A stretch of DNA of 64,000 nt, from assembly GCF_002848345.1 (NCBI RefSeq), contig NZ_CP025429.1, forward strand, positions 2,294,001 to 2,358,000. Direction: 5' to 3'. The first letter of the stretch is position 1; every line of letters starts with the position of its first letter. This document shows, one piece after another, positions 1 to 8,529 of this stretch. This DNA comes from Chromobacterium sp. ATCC 53434. GTDB taxonomy: Bacteria > Pseudomonadota > Gammaproteobacteria > Burkholderiales > Chromobacteriaceae. A program made the position numbers and the translations under genes. Below the pieces are notes generated by a model. That model saw only the letters and a program-made list of their open reading frames with translations. It searched no databases and was not told the origin of the DNA.

Positions 1-960
1 CAGGACAACAGCTGTCTGACCCAGCTGGCCCACGTGCAGAACCGGCTGTCCAAGCTGGCCAACCTCGACCCCCGGCTTGCCGACACGCTCTCGCTGCTGG
101 ACTCGGTGGACGCCGAACTGCGCGAAGTGGTGTACAGCCTGCGCGACTACGCCAGCGACATCGACCAGGACCCGAGCCAATTGGCCGAGATGGAACGCCG
201 GCTGGACCTCTTGATGAGCGCCGCGCGCAAATACCGCGTGCAGCCGGCCGACCTGGCCGACAAGCTGGCCGACTGGCAGCAGCAGCTGGCCGCGCTGGAG
301 GCCAGCGTCGACGTCGAGGCGCTCAGCGTGGCCGAGGCCGCCAGCCTGGCCCGCTATCGCACGCTGGCCGAGGCGCTGTCCGGCAAGCGCCGCCAGGCCG
401 CCAGCGAACTGTCCGAACGCATAGGCAAGGAAATGCAGCGGCTGGCGATGGGCGGCGCCCGCTTCGCCATCGAATTGTCGGCGCTGGCCGAGCCGGGCGC
501 CCACGGCATGGAGTCGATAGAGTACCTGGTGGCGGCCAACGCCGGCACCAGCCTGCGCCCGCTGGCCAAGGTGGCCTCCGGCGGCGAACTGTCGCGTATC
601 AGCCTGGCGATGCAGGTGGTGATCAGCCAGGTGGCCAGCGTGCCGACGCTGATCTTCGACGAAGTGGACGTCGGCATAGGCGGCCGGGTGGCCGAAGTGA
701 TAGGCCACATGCTGCGCGAACTGGGCCAACGCTATCAGGTGCTGTGCATCACCCACCTGCCGCAAGTGGCGTCCTGCGGCCGCCATCACTGGCAGGTCAG
801 CAAGCGCGAACAGAAGGGCCAGGTGCTCAGCCGCATCGCACCACTGGACGCCGAACAGCGGGTGCTGGAAATCGCCCGCATGCTGGGCGGCGCCGAACTG
901 ACGCAGACCACGCGCGAGCACGCGGCCGAAATGCTGGCCGCCAACGCCGCCGCCCTCTAG
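1..960 (+). CDS. recN: DNA repair ATPase RecN, C-terminal part
   Basis: The frame is open from the first base, so the gene begins left of the window and only about the last 319 residues are seen. RecN is an SMC-like cytoplasmic ATPase that acts at double-strand breaks during recombinational repair. The visible part holds coiled-coil sequence rich in Leu, Glu and Arg, then the ABC signature VASGGELSRISLAMQ, the Walker B/D-loop LIFDEVDVGIGG and the switch histidine in ITHLPQVAS. The frame ends in TAG. It is the only clearly ordinary host gene here and marks the left chromosomal flank of the prophage. Confidence 0.95.
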   Translation, partial: QDNSCLTQLAHVQNRLSKLANLDPRLADTLSLLDSVDAELREVVYSLRDYASDIDQDPSQLAEMERRLDLLMSAARKYRVQPADLADKLADWQQQLAALEASVDVEALSVAEAASLARYRTLAEALSGKRRQAASELSERIGKEMQRLAMGGARFAIELSALAEPGAHGMESIEYLVAANAGTSLRPLAKVASGGELSRISLAMQVVISQVASVPTLIFDEVDVGIGGRVAEVIGHMLRELGQRYQVLCITHLPQVASCGRHHWQVSKREQKGQVLSRIAPLDAEQRVLEIARMLGGAELTQTTREHAAEMLAANAAAL

Positions 961-978
961 TCAAAAGCGGCGATTCGC

Positions 979-992
979 TATAGAATTGCGGG
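979..992 (+). promoter_or_regulatory. Probable tRNA promoter -10 and GC-rich discriminator
   Basis: TATAGAAT at 979-986 is followed by a GC-rich stretch (GCGGGC), the discriminator type common at stable-RNA promoters. It lies about 20 bases before the 5' end of the split tRNA-Ser and after the recN stop. No clear -35 is visible. If active, it would read through the tRNA remnant into the intact tRNA at 1128. Confidence 0.45.
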
Positions 993-1006
993 CTCTTACC
1001 GAATCG

Positions 1007-1050
1007 GGAAGCGTGGCAGAGTGGTTTAATGCAACGGTCTTGAAAACTGT
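1007..1050 (+). pseudogene. 5' half of tRNA-Ser(UGA), interrupted at the anticodon arm (attL side)
   Basis: The sequence starts with a GGAAGCG acceptor strand, a normal D-arm, and an anticodon arm ACGGT-CTTGAAA-ACTGT with anticodon TGA. After that it loses tRNA character: no variable arm, T-arm or matching 3' acceptor follows. The 11-mer CTTGAAAACTG at 1039-1049 recurs at 45130-45140, where a tRNA-Ser 3' half begins. This looks like the left junction of an element inserted in the anticodon arm. The acceptor strands of the two halves do not pair fully (two mismatches), so later drift or different parent genes remain possible. Confidence 0.7.
1039..1049 (+). other. Candidate attL core (11 bp)
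   Basis: CTTGAAAACTG covers the anticodon loop and the first stem bases. It is identical to 45130-45140, and the flanking bases differ on both sides, as expected for a site-specific crossover core. Confidence 0.55.
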
Positions 1051-1085
1051 TGCATCCCCCCTGAACGCCAGTAAATACAAGGGTC

Positions 1086-1116
1086 CATTTCCGCAATTCG
1101 GAAATCGTTTCCGCAA
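1086..1116 (+). repeat. Candidate integrase arm-type sites, left end
   Basis: CATTTCCGCA at 1086-1095 and TTTCCGCAA at 1108-1116 lie between the att core and the intact tRNA. The same 10-mer occurs at 45012-45021 and, inverted, at 45078-45087, next to the right att core. Repeats at both prophage ends fit arm-type integrase sites from one attP. Confidence 0.45.
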
Positions 1117-1127
1117 CTAGACTGTTT

Positions 1128-1215
<88 letters not shown>

Positions 1216-1261
1216 AAAAAATGGCCCAAGCATCTGCTTGGGCCATTGCCGTTTCTGACGC

Positions 1262-2338
1262 CTACCGTGTGGGTTTGACCTTCTGGCCAACCCGGAGATA
1301 GACCTTCTTGGTGATCTCCTTGTCTGTGTGGCCCAACAGTGCGCTGGCCGACTCCAGATCCTCGATCTCGCTGGCCGCCTTGGGCCGGATGTCACGAAAC
1401 TGGAATGCCCTCACCCGCTCTGCCAGTGCCAGCCCCTCCGGCGTCTTTCCCTCTTCTGCCTTCTCCGCCGCGGCGGCGCGGGCAGTATCGAAGCGGCTGC
1501 GCAACGTCCACTGGTTCAGCGGCTGGCCGGCCGGCGTTGCGATCAGGAACAAACTGCGCACCTTGCGAGGGCGGGCACGGATCCGGTCCAACAGCAGGCC
1601 CAGCTCCGTCCGGCTGCCATCTGCCCGGTAAAGCTGGATGCTCAGCCTGGCGCGGGTCTTGTTCTGCTTGACCTCCAACGCACCATCCCTAACATCCGTC
1701 TCCCGCATTTTCAGCACGTCACCAGGTCGCTGGCCGGTCAAGTAGCTCAGGTCCATGGCATCCTGCAGCTCCTCGCAAGCCTGAGCGTAAACAGCGTCCC
1801 ACACGTCCGCACTGGCATAAAAATCGCGCGGCGTCTCTTTGTTCTTCCTCACACCCCGGACCGGGTTCTCCCGCGACGTATAGCCCCACTCCCGCGCCAT
1901 GTTGAACACGTGAGACAGCAGAGCGATTTCCCTGTTCGCGCGAACCCTGGCCGTCCGCTTGTCCCGATATTGCGCCACATGCTGAGGGGTAATCGCATCG
2001 ACCGGCGCGGTATCAAACACCGGCCGGAGCTGACGCAAGCAAAGGAAATTCTCCCGCTGGGTCTTTGGCGCCTTGCCGGGGATCACTTCCTTTTCATAAC
2101 GATCAAAAATAAAGCCCATACGGCCCGTTTCCACAGCCGCCGGCTTGCATTCAAACTCTGCCCATTTGCGCTTAGCCTCATTCAAAACGCTGCCCAGCGG
2201 AAACTCCTTACGCTGGCCGTCAGCGTCCCGGCCGTTGTAGTAATAGCCCACCCACACCTTGCCGTTCTTGAGCTTTCGCTGCCGCCTCAGCATTCTGGGA
2301 GGCAGGTCCCAGCCGGATTTTTTTCTCCGCATCGCCAT
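1262..2338 (-). CDS. int: Phage integrase (tyrosine recombinase)
   Basis: A 358-aa protein of normal phage-integrase length. It has a Lys/Arg-rich N-terminal arm-binding part (to about residue 70), a core-binding domain and a C-terminal catalytic domain. Catalytic features seen are the first Arg in TGQRPGDVL, a RDIR box in place of HxxR, LLGHT, and the nucleophile Tyr in KKVYLR. Its 3' end faces the tRNA-Ser, the usual int-att arrangement. It overlaps the upstream DUF4224 gene by one base. It is the main candidate for prophage integration, but two other recombinases are present. Confidence 0.92.
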   Translation of the reverse strand: MAMRRKKSGWDLPPRMLRRQRKLKNGKVWVGYYYNGRDADGQRKEFPLGSVLNEAKRKWAEFECKPAAVETGRMGFIFDRYEKEVIPGKAPKTQRENFLCLRQLRPVFDTAPVDAITPQHVAQYRDKRTARVRANREIALLSHVFNMAREWGYTSRENPVRGVRKNKETPRDFYASADVWDAVYAQACEELQDAMDLSYLTGQRPGDVLKMRETDVRDGALEVKQNKTRARLSIQLYRADGSRTELGLLLDRIRARPRKVRSLFLIATPAGQPLNQWTLRSRFDTARAAAAEKAEEGKTPEGLALAERVRAFQFRDIRPKAASEIEDLESASALLGHTDKEITKKVYLRVGQKVKPTR

Positions 2339-2589
2339 TACCTCACGCGTCCCATATCAGGAACCCACCGCTCGGAACCAGGCAATCCACTCGGATTGAT
2401 GCCGGACAACTTCAGCCTGGCGTACAGCCTGCCCACCACCGGCGCGCCGGCGCGGGTGGTGTGGTAGATCCAATGATTATTCTTCAACCAGTCCACTTGA
2501 TCCTTGCGACGCGCGCCGCCTGTGATGGCAGCCAGTTCCTCCGGACTCAAGGTTTCACTGGAAATAGGCATTTCATACATCGACTCCAT
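2338..2589 (-). CDS. DUF4224-type small phage protein
   Basis: 83 aa. The central part (LSPEELAAITGG, then KNNHWIYHTT and APVVGR) matches the DUF4224 pattern of small proteins encoded just upstream of phage integrases. It may act as an excision or integration accessory, but this is inferred from position only. The stop overlaps the integrase start, so the two are probably translated together. A good Shine-Dalgarno (GAGAGGTGAGG) precedes the ATG, and that stretch is also the tail of the methylase remnant. Confidence 0.75.
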   Translation of the reverse strand: MESMYEMPISSETLSPEELAAITGGARRKDQVDWLKNNHWIYHTTRAGAPVVGRLYARLKLSGINPSGLPGSERWVPDMGRVR

Positions 2590-2751
2590 ACCTCACCTCT
2601 CTCTTCAGCGGCTTCTGAAGCAACACACCGGCCGCGCCGCCGAACGACTCGACATAAGTCTGATGCGGCGGGAAAAACTGATAATCCACGGTGCAAGCCG
2701 GAATTTGGCCCCGTGATAGCGAAGTGCAGGCCTTGTTATCTGCGTTGTCAT
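2573..2751 (-). pseudogene. Remnant of a phage N6-adenine DNA methyltransferase (N-terminus)
   Basis: An ATG at 2751 overlaps the primase stop (ATGA). The frame reads PALRYHGAKFRLAPW and then needs a one-base shift at the A5/T5 run 2673-2677 to continue as FFPPHQTYVESFGGAAG and VLLQKP. This is the recognisable start of D12-class Dam-like methylases (AdoMet-binding FGG region). After about 55 codons it stops inside the DUF4224 gene start. A methylase gene that once followed the primase has been mostly deleted and frameshifted, so it cannot be active. Confidence 0.75.
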
Positions 2752-5552
2752 GGAATATCCCGCTTGATCTCCGGCGCCGCCGACAAGCCCAGCGCCTCCA
2801 GTTTGTTCAGGCTGATGGCCGTCATGTGGCCGATCCGCCGCCTATCGATGGTTTTCTCCACGTCGTCCAGCATCTCGCCCTTCCGTGTCGCAACCACGCC
2901 GCTGCCCAGCAGCTGGCTCTTGAAAATGCGGCCGGTCTTCACCGGCAGGCCATCGAACTTGGCACGCAAATGATTGGCGGTGGAGATATGGTCCATGATG
3001 TGGTTCGGCCGGATATACAGCAGCATGTCCACTTTGCCCTCGTCGTCCGGCGCCTCCTCCCAGGCATACGGGTGGTCGAAGCGGCGCGCGTCAAGCTCGG
3101 ACAGGGCGATTTCCATGATGCGCACCCAAGGCAGGCGCGTGCCGTCGGTCTCGGATAGATGGCTGTTCATCTCCGCCAGCAGGTCCTCGATGAAATGCCC
3201 CTGGACGGCGTCGATCTCGGCGAACTCGCAGAGCAGATGCCAGGCGGCCAGGATGGCGGCGTAGTTCTCCATCATCCGGTTGCTCGTGGCGTCGCCATCG
3301 CCGGAACGGCTCTTCGCCTGGCAGAACCGCAGCATGGATTTGTGCAGGTCGCGGATACGCGCCGGCTCGGTGCCGGCCAAGAACTGCAGCCACGGCCAGA
3401 CGGGAAACTGCGGCAGCTCGTGCGGGATCATCGGCCCCTGCCGTTCCACCGTCAGCTTGGAGCGGCAGACCTTGGACTGCAGGCTCTGGATATCCACCTC
3501 TTCGCCGGCCAGCAGCACCGGCGCGCACATCAGGTACGGCGTCAGCGCGGCGCCGATCCGGGTGAACTCGAAGCGGTATGTGCTCTGCAGCAGACCGTCG
3601 ATGTCGGTCAAAATGCTCTTCGGCAGCTTGGAGAATTCATCCCAGCCCACCGGGTTGGTGGTATAGGACACCGACGCCCGCCGGCGGTGGTCGGTCTTCA
3701 GCATCTGCCCAGACAGCACTTGAAACGAAAAGCTGCGCTGCATGCCCTCCATCAACTTCGATTTGCCGGAGCCTTTGTCCGCCTGCATTTCGAAGTGCGG
3801 ATAGAAGCCGATCAGCATCTTCAGGTGCGCGCCCAGCGCCCACACCATGGGGATGGCCGCGGCGTTGTGGGTGAACGTCTCCTGGTAGGCGGCAATCACC
3901 TGCCGCGCGGCCTGCTTACCGCCGCGGGGGAAGGACAGGTTGTGATACAGGCACTGCTTGGCCGGCTCGGTGAAATAGCAATCGTTGCCTTCCAGCGCTG
4001 CAAGCTCACCGCCGCGCCACGCCAGGCCGACGAAATTGACAACGTCGCGGGCGCCGATGTCGGCGGTGCGTTCCAGGATCGAAATCATTCGGGCGAACTC
4101 CTTGGGTTTCCAGATGTAGCCGAAGCGGCCGGCCCACCAATCCAATGAAAAAATCTTGTCGTCGGTGATCACCGCGCGCTGCAGCGTGCTGCCATGGCGC
4201 GGAACTTGGGCGCTCACGCCAAACACGGTTTCCGGCTGATTGTCCGGTGTGCCATTGATGGTTGCCGGATGGCTTTGAATGCGCAGACGGCTCAGACCGG
4301 CGATGCGAAAGCCGCACAGGTCGGCCATTTCCTCGCTACGGCGCTTGTTGCCGCCGTCGTCTTCGTGATCCTTGAACTCCTGCACGTACTGGGTGAAATC
4401 ATCGGACTGGCGGAATCGCCAGTAGATGCTCCAGTCCAAGGGAGGCAGAAATATCCGGCGCCGGCCGTGGGCCTCGTCGGCGCTGCAGGCCGGATTGCCG
4501 GGGATCAACCAGGGTTCGATCTGCTTCAGCCGCGCGCCAAGCTCTCCGGCGCCGCCGTCCTGCAGCACATCGTTGATGTCCTGGCCCTCGTTCCAGTCCA
4601 GCATGTTGACGAATCGGTTGGCGATATCCATCGCCGTCAGTCGCTCGTTCAACCGCCAGGCGGCGGCCAAGCCTGGGCGTTTGCCGGTCTTCTCGTTCAC
4701 CTTGTCGGTGTGGTCCAGCGCGATCAACACTTTCTTGCCGCGCAGGAACGAGAAGTCGATGGTGTCCACGTTGGCCACGCCGCGGACGGCATAGGCGGCG
4801 TAGCCCTCCGGCCAGTAGCAGCTCTCCACCGACAGCGCGTTGATCGGTGACTCCACGACGTAAATGGTGTGGGCGCGCTTCAGCCGGTTCAGATCGCTGT
4901 ACCAGCCGTAGCCGCTTTTTTCGCCCTGGCATTGGGTTTTCACGCCGCCGTTCAGGTCCGGTTCCTGGTAGCGCATGTCCACGGCCACCACGCGCCCCGG
5001 GTTCAGCGTCCGGACGATGAAAGCCGCGGCCGCGCCGCCATGGCCGGGCTCGCCGGCCGGCACCTTGTTGGATGTCCAGTTGTTCCAGCCGATGGCCTTG
5101 TTCTTCAACGCCCGTACCAACACCTCCTCGGTGATACCTCGGCCGCGCAGGTATTCCAGCACGGGCTCGGTTTCCTGCAGGCATCGATCCGCAATCCACT
5201 CCTCCGTCGATCTGCGCACCGGCGCCGCCGGCGTGTCCGACGACGGTATCGGCAGGCCGAACCAATCCCCCAGCAGCCGGGCCGCTTCCATATGATCGCC
5301 GGCCAGGCCAGCGTAGATCACTAGATCGATGGTTGTGCCGCCCTGCCCCGTGGTGTGATCCTTCCAGCCTGCTCCGTACCGGCCCTTGTCAGCCCCATGG
5401 ATCGACAAACTGGGCTGTTTTTCCTTGCGCGCGGGGCTGAAGTAGTTGCCTCGGCCACCGTCCTGCCGCATCCCCAAGCGTGCCGCTACTTCATGCAGAT
5501 CCAGCTCTTTCAGGCGAGCGAACCACTCCGCCATGCGCGGATTCTGTGCCAT
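2748..5552 (-). CDS. Phage primase-helicase (TOPRIM plus P-loop ATPase)
   Basis: 934 aa. The N-terminus (to about 100) resembles a CHC2 primase fold without zinc cysteines. A TOPRIM-like region follows at about 190-290 (VVESPINALSVESC and LIALDHTDK). The C-terminal half holds an ATPase domain with Walker A ADKGSGKSKLMEG near residue 585. Such fused proteins prime and unwind DNA in phage and plasmid replication. It is the only replication protein seen, so this prophage does not appear to replicate by Mu-style transposition. It heads the early operon together with the small genes to its right. Confidence 0.85.
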   Translation of the reverse strand: MAQNPRMAEWFARLKELDLHEVAARLGMRQDGGRGNYFSPARKEKQPSLSIHGADKGRYGAGWKDHTTGQGGTTIDLVIYAGLAGDHMEAARLLGDWFGLPIPSSDTPAAPVRRSTEEWIADRCLQETEPVLEYLRGRGITEEVLVRALKNKAIGWNNWTSNKVPAGEPGHGGAAAAFIVRTLNPGRVVAVDMRYQEPDLNGGVKTQCQGEKSGYGWYSDLNRLKRAHTIYVVESPINALSVESCYWPEGYAAYAVRGVANVDTIDFSFLRGKKVLIALDHTDKVNEKTGKRPGLAAAWRLNERLTAMDIANRFVNMLDWNEGQDINDVLQDGGAGELGARLKQIEPWLIPGNPACSADEAHGRRRIFLPPLDWSIYWRFRQSDDFTQYVQEFKDHEDDGGNKRRSEEMADLCGFRIAGLSRLRIQSHPATINGTPDNQPETVFGVSAQVPRHGSTLQRAVITDDKIFSLDWWAGRFGYIWKPKEFARMISILERTADIGARDVVNFVGLAWRGGELAALEGNDCYFTEPAKQCLYHNLSFPRGGKQAARQVIAAYQETFTHNAAAIPMVWALGAHLKMLIGFYPHFEMQADKGSGKSKLMEGMQRSFSFQVLSGQMLKTDHRRRASVSYTTNPVGWDEFSKLPKSILTDIDGLLQSTYRFEFTRIGAALTPYLMCAPVLLAGEEVDIQSLQSKVCRSKLTVERQGPMIPHELPQFPVWPWLQFLAGTEPARIRDLHKSMLRFCQAKSRSGDGDATSNRMMENYAAILAAWHLLCEFAEIDAVQGHFIEDLLAEMNSHLSETDGTRLPWVRIMEIALSELDARRFDHPYAWEEAPDDEGKVDMLLYIRPNHIMDHISTANHLRAKFDGLPVKTGRIFKSQLLGSGVVATRKGEMLDDVEKTIDRRRIGHMTAISLNKLEALGLSAAPEIKRDIP

Positions 5553-5563
5553 GGTGTTCTCGC

Positions 5564-5953
5564 TTATCGGTAGGCAGGTGTGGCGCCGGCCAGCGCCAGG
5601 TCGGCGGCGATCGCCACCCGTAGGCCCGAGTCGTGGGCGAACAGCACCGCGCGCAGCGCCGGCAGCGCCGCCATGCGCCAGCCGGACACTGCGACGGTGG
5701 CGAGGCGCGCCACCACGTCAGTGAAGTCCTGATTGTCCAGCTCCACCTCGGCACCGGGCACGTCCGCATCGATCACCGCGCACGCCTCGCCCCATGGCAC
5801 CGGACATCCGTCCACCAGGCCCAGCAGCGATCCATCCAGCGCATGCAGCGGCGCCACCGCCACGAGGCCCCTCTCGGCCACGATCGCGTGGCCAAAGCTG
5901 CGGAAGGCGCGCCGGTCGGCGCTGAACGGAAGTAAGGTTTTGATATTCGCCAT
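5564..5953 (-). CDS. Hypothetical phage early protein
   Basis: 129 aa from the ATG at 5953, chosen because AAGGTG lies about 6 bases upstream; a GTG at 5959 is also in frame. No domain is recognised. The protein is rich in Ala and Val and acidic in the middle (CAVIDADVPGAEVELD). It lies 11 bases upstream of the primase gene and 16 bases after the HD-domain gene, so it belongs to the early operon and may serve replication. Confidence 0.65.
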   Translation of the reverse strand: MANIKTLLPFSADRRAFRSFGHAIVAERGLVAVAPLHALDGSLLGLVDGCPVPWGEACAVIDADVPGAEVELDNQDFTDVVARLATVAVSGWRMAALPALRAVLFAHDSGLRVAIAADLALAGATPAYR

Positions 5954-5969
5954 TGCCACACCTTTTGTT

Positions 5970-6518
5970 TCATGCGCCGATCAGATCCAGCTGCGCAGTT
6001 TCCTCGAACAACGACACGAAGCGCGCCGCGGCCTGCTCCATCGACATCGGTTTGATAAGCTCCGGCAGGGGAGCCACCCCCGCCAGAATCGGCCACTCCA
6101 CCCCAGACTGCGGCATCAGGTCGCGCCGCTCGGTGGCCAGCAGCACCAGATCGGCGCGGCGGATAGCCGCCCTGTCCTCCTCGCTCAGCTGCAGGCCGTA
6201 GCGCGCCTCCACCGCCGCGGCCACCAGGCCCTCCGTGTACTGATAGCTCGGTAGCACCCGCTTCAGCGGCGTTACCACATCGCCGATGTAGGCTTCTTGC
6301 GCATCGTGGAGCAGCCCGGCCCGCATCAGCCGCGGCGGCAGGATGCCCGCCACCCGCACCGAATGCTCGGCCACGCTGTAGAACGGCCGGCAGGCGCCGC
6401 CAAAGCGGCAGATATGCGCCAGGTGGTGGGCAATATCCTGGATGTCGATGTCGGCCTGCGACGGATGGAGCAGGTCCACTAGGCGGCCGGAAACGGTTTC
6501 GATGATGGCGGTGGTCAT
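5970..6518 (-). CDS. HD-domain nucleotide phosphohydrolase, YfbR-like
   Basis: 182 aa. The metal-binding HD motif is clear: H in HHLAHICRFGG, H in YSVAEHSVRVA, HD in LLHDAQEAYIGD, and a later Asp in RRADLVLLATE. Members of this group hydrolyse nucleoside monophosphates, and phages use them to adjust nucleotide pools. The ATG overlaps the stop of the XRE gene upstream (ATGA), so the two are probably translationally coupled. The substrate cannot be read from the sequence. Confidence 0.8.
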   Translation of the reverse strand: MTTAIIETVSGRLVDLLHPSQADIDIQDIAHHLAHICRFGGACRPFYSVAEHSVRVAGILPPRLMRAGLLHDAQEAYIGDVVTPLKRVLPSYQYTEGLVAAAVEARYGLQLSEEDRAAIRRADLVLLATERRDLMPQSGVEWPILAGVAPLPELIKPMSMEQAAARFVSLFEETAQLDLIGA

Positions 6519-7003
6519 TCCGCGCGCCCCAGTTCCATGCCGATCGACGCGCCGCGGATGCGGCCCAGCAGCTGGTTGGCGTCGTGGTCAAAATCGTGGG
6601 CTTGCTGTTCCAGGCAGTTTGCGGCCAGCACGCGGTCCGCCTCCGTGCCGTCCGTCTCGCCCCGGATGCGGCCCAACAGCTGACTGGCCTCGCGGTCGAA
6701 TTCCCGGGCCCGTTGCTCCAGGCGGTTGGCGGCCAGCTGGCACTCCATCAGCTCGGACACGTCAAGGTGGCCAGCGAGCAGCGCGCGCACCGCGGCCGCA
6801 TTCGCCGACGTGATCAGGCCCAGGTCGATCTGGTGGACGTGGACAACATTCAGCAGGGTGCGCACCGGGCGCGGCATGTTGCGGTCGTTTTCGTAGCGGC
6901 TGCCGCCTGACTGGGTAACGCCGATGCGGCTCCAGAACTCTTGTTGGTTCAGGCCGGACAGACGACGGATTTCACGGGGGGTACGGGTCAGTTGGGTTTT
7001 CAT
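6515..7003 (-). CDS. XRE-type helix-turn-helix protein with internal 36-residue repeat
   Basis: 162 aa. Residues 10-60 form a Cro/C1-type HTH (EIRRLSGLNQQEFWSRIG, then TQSGGSRYENDRNMP). The C-terminal half holds two copies of a 25-residue unit, 91-115 and 127-151, ending QLLGRIRG in both and spaced 36 residues apart. The repeat is amphipathic and could be an oligomerisation or binding segment. The gene overlaps the HD-domain gene and probably regulates early genes, but its target is unknown. Confidence 0.8.
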   Translation of the reverse strand: MKTQLTRTPREIRRLSGLNQQEFWSRIGVTQSGGSRYENDRNMPRPVRTLLNVVHVHQIDLGLITSANAAAVRALLAGHLDVSELMECQLAANRLEQRAREFDREASQLLGRIRGETDGTEADRVLAANCLEQQAHDFDHDANQLLGRIRGASIGMELGRAE

Positions 7004-7018
7004 GTGGATCTCCAGTTT

Positions 7019-7345
7019 TCAATTGGCCAGCAGCAGCTGGATGGATGGGTGTTCTGCTTCGCCGGCGGGCACCAGCAGCCAGTAGTGGCCTTGTGCCACC
7101 AGGCGCAGCGAGTGATCGGCGCAGACCGGAATCAGCACGCCGGCCGGCGGCGGGCGGCTGATGCGGATGAAGGCGCCGCCGCCAGGGTGGTAAACCGGCT
7201 CGGCCTGCAGCTCTACCGCTCTCGCGTTGATGTCGGCGGCTACCGTGTCGATGCGGTCAAAATGCTCCTGCTGCCGGTCCAGCGCGGTGAGCGTGGCGAG
7301 GTGCTGGCGGACGTGGTGCTGAATCGCGTTGCTGTACAGGCTCAT
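7019..7345 (-). CDS. Hypothetical phage early protein
   Basis: 108 aa with no recognised family. It starts with a polar helical part (NAIQHHVRQHLATLTALDRQQEHFD) and ends with a beta-rich part. It lies in a tightly packed early run: the ATG overlaps the stop of the 63-aa gene by four bases, and 15 bases separate it from the XRE gene. Compact spacing and matching codon use support it as real. Confidence 0.6.
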   Translation of the reverse strand: MSLYSNAIQHHVRQHLATLTALDRQQEHFDRIDTVAADINARAVELQAEPVYHPGGGAFIRISRPPPAGVLIPVCADHSLRLVAQGHYWLLVPAGEAEHPSIQLLLAN

Positions 7346-7533
7346 GCGTCCTTCCTCCGGGCCTGCCGAATGGCCATGCGCTCCTCAGCGGCGCGGCGGG
7401 CGGCCACGCGCTGGCGGTTGAGCACCGCGAGCTTCATGCGGCCGTTCGGATCGATCGGGCTGGCCAGCAGCGCCAGCGGACGGCGGTCGGTGTTGTCGGG
7501 CGTCCAGCAGCGGACGTTGGCGTCACGCATCAC
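7342..7533 (-). CDS. Small basic hypothetical phage protein
   Basis: 63 aa, strongly basic at the C-terminus (RQRVAARRAAEERMAIRQAR), suggesting nucleic-acid contact. It overlaps both neighbours by four bases, the recombinase gene upstream and the 108-aa gene downstream. It is supported mainly by this operon packing. Confidence 0.55.
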   Translation of the reverse strand: MMRDANVRCWTPDNTDRRPLALLASPIDPNGRMKLAVLNRQRVAARRAAEERMAIRQARRKDA

Positions 7534-8171
7534 CCTGCCCTCCGCTGATAGCGGCTGCGCAGCTGGGCCCGAGTGGTGCGCTGGCCGCCATTGCCGTCCA
7601 ACGCCTCCAGCTCCCGCTCGATCTCCTCGCGGCTCGGGGCCGCATAGATCGCCGTGCTGTTGAGGCTGGAATGGCCCAGGGTGCTCTTGACGATCAGCAG
7701 CGGCTCCTTCGCCTCGCTGTTGCGCACAATGTCCATGGCGCGGGTGTGCCGCATCCAGTGCGGGGACACCGGCAGCGTGATGCCCGCCTCCTCCGCCCAG
7801 TGCTTGAACCGCAGCTGTACAGCGCGCGCCGTCAGCGCTTCGCCGAAGCGGCCGGCGATCAGCGGATCGGCGCCGTTCTGCGACGGGTTCATGTTGAGCA
7901 GCGCCACCAGGTGCATGCGCAGCGGCTTGGTCAGCAGCACGGAATGGTCTTTTGTGCGGCCCTTGCGGTGTTCGGCCGGGATGTAGAGATAGCCGGTCTT
8001 CAGTGCATCCCAGGTATCGGCCAGGGACGCGGCCAGGAACTCGCTGATACGGCAGCCGCTGTAGTACAGCGCGCTCATCAGGTGGTAATCCCGTTGGGCC
8101 AAATCGTCGTTGGTTTTGTAGGCGGCGCTGAACAGCTGATGCCGTTCCGCCGGCGTGAGATAGCGTTTCAT
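7530..8171 (-). CDS. Short tyrosine recombinase (catalytic domain only)
   Basis: 213 aa, much shorter than phage integrases (300-400 aa). The catalytic set is present: Arg in SGCRISEFL, Lys in the beta-hairpin KGRTKDHSVLLTK, HWMRHTR, LGHSSLNSTAIY with the Tyr nucleophile. No N-terminal arm or separate core-binding domain is seen. It sits in the early operon away from the att sites, so it is more likely a resolution or inversion enzyme, or a relict, than the prophage integrase. The start overlaps nothing upstream (19 bases from 8191). Confidence 0.85.
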   Translation of the reverse strand: MKRYLTPAERHQLFSAAYKTNDDLAQRDYHLMSALYYSGCRISEFLAASLADTWDALKTGYLYIPAEHRKGRTKDHSVLLTKPLRMHLVALLNMNPSQNGADPLIAGRFGEALTARAVQLRFKHWAEEAGITLPVSPHWMRHTRAMDIVRNSEAKEPLLIVKSTLGHSSLNSTAIYAAPSREEIERELEALDGNGGQRTTRAQLRSRYQRRAG

Positions 8172-8190
8172 GTGGTTCTCCTCGAAATCG

Positions 8191-8529
8191 TCAGGCTGTG
8201 GCCGGCATGACGATCAGGGCCAGGTCTGCGCCCACTTCTTCCGCGGCATCCACCACCACCTGGGTGGCCGTTACCGCTTGTATCCACAGCAGGAGGCGCT
8301 TGCCGCCCACCATGAGCTGGATCTCTTCCCCGGGCATCACCGGCAGGCGTTGCCGGGGCTGCCCCACCGCCATGTGCTCCACCTCCAGGCCCTGCCCTGC
8401 TCGGTGGAAGCTGATTGACGCGATATCGGCCGCGCCGTAGATCACCGCGTCTTCGCCTAGGGCGATGCAGAATCGGCCGCTACGGTTCTGGTGGCCGGGG
8501 GTAAATAGTTGAATCAGGTTGCTCATCAC
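8191..8529 (-). CDS. Hypothetical phage protein
   Basis: 112 aa (111 if the second Met is used). It is mostly predicted beta-strand, with PGEEIQLMVGGKRLLLWIQA followed by TQVVVDA near the end. This faintly recalls the CsrA fold pattern, but the match is too weak for a call. It lies between the short recombinase and the 59-aa gene, with a four-base overlap to the latter. Confidence 0.55.
   Translation of the reverse strand: MMSNLIQLFTPGHQNRSGRFCIALGEDAVIYGAADIASISFHRAGQGLEVEHMAVGQPRQRLPVMPGEEIQLMVGGKRLLLWIQAVTATQVVVDAAEEVGADLALIVMPATA

Noticed and set aside
8191..8529. CsrA-like protein
   Set aside because: Only a short loose resemblance (PGE...VGGK...VVVDA); length and the rest of the protein do not fit.
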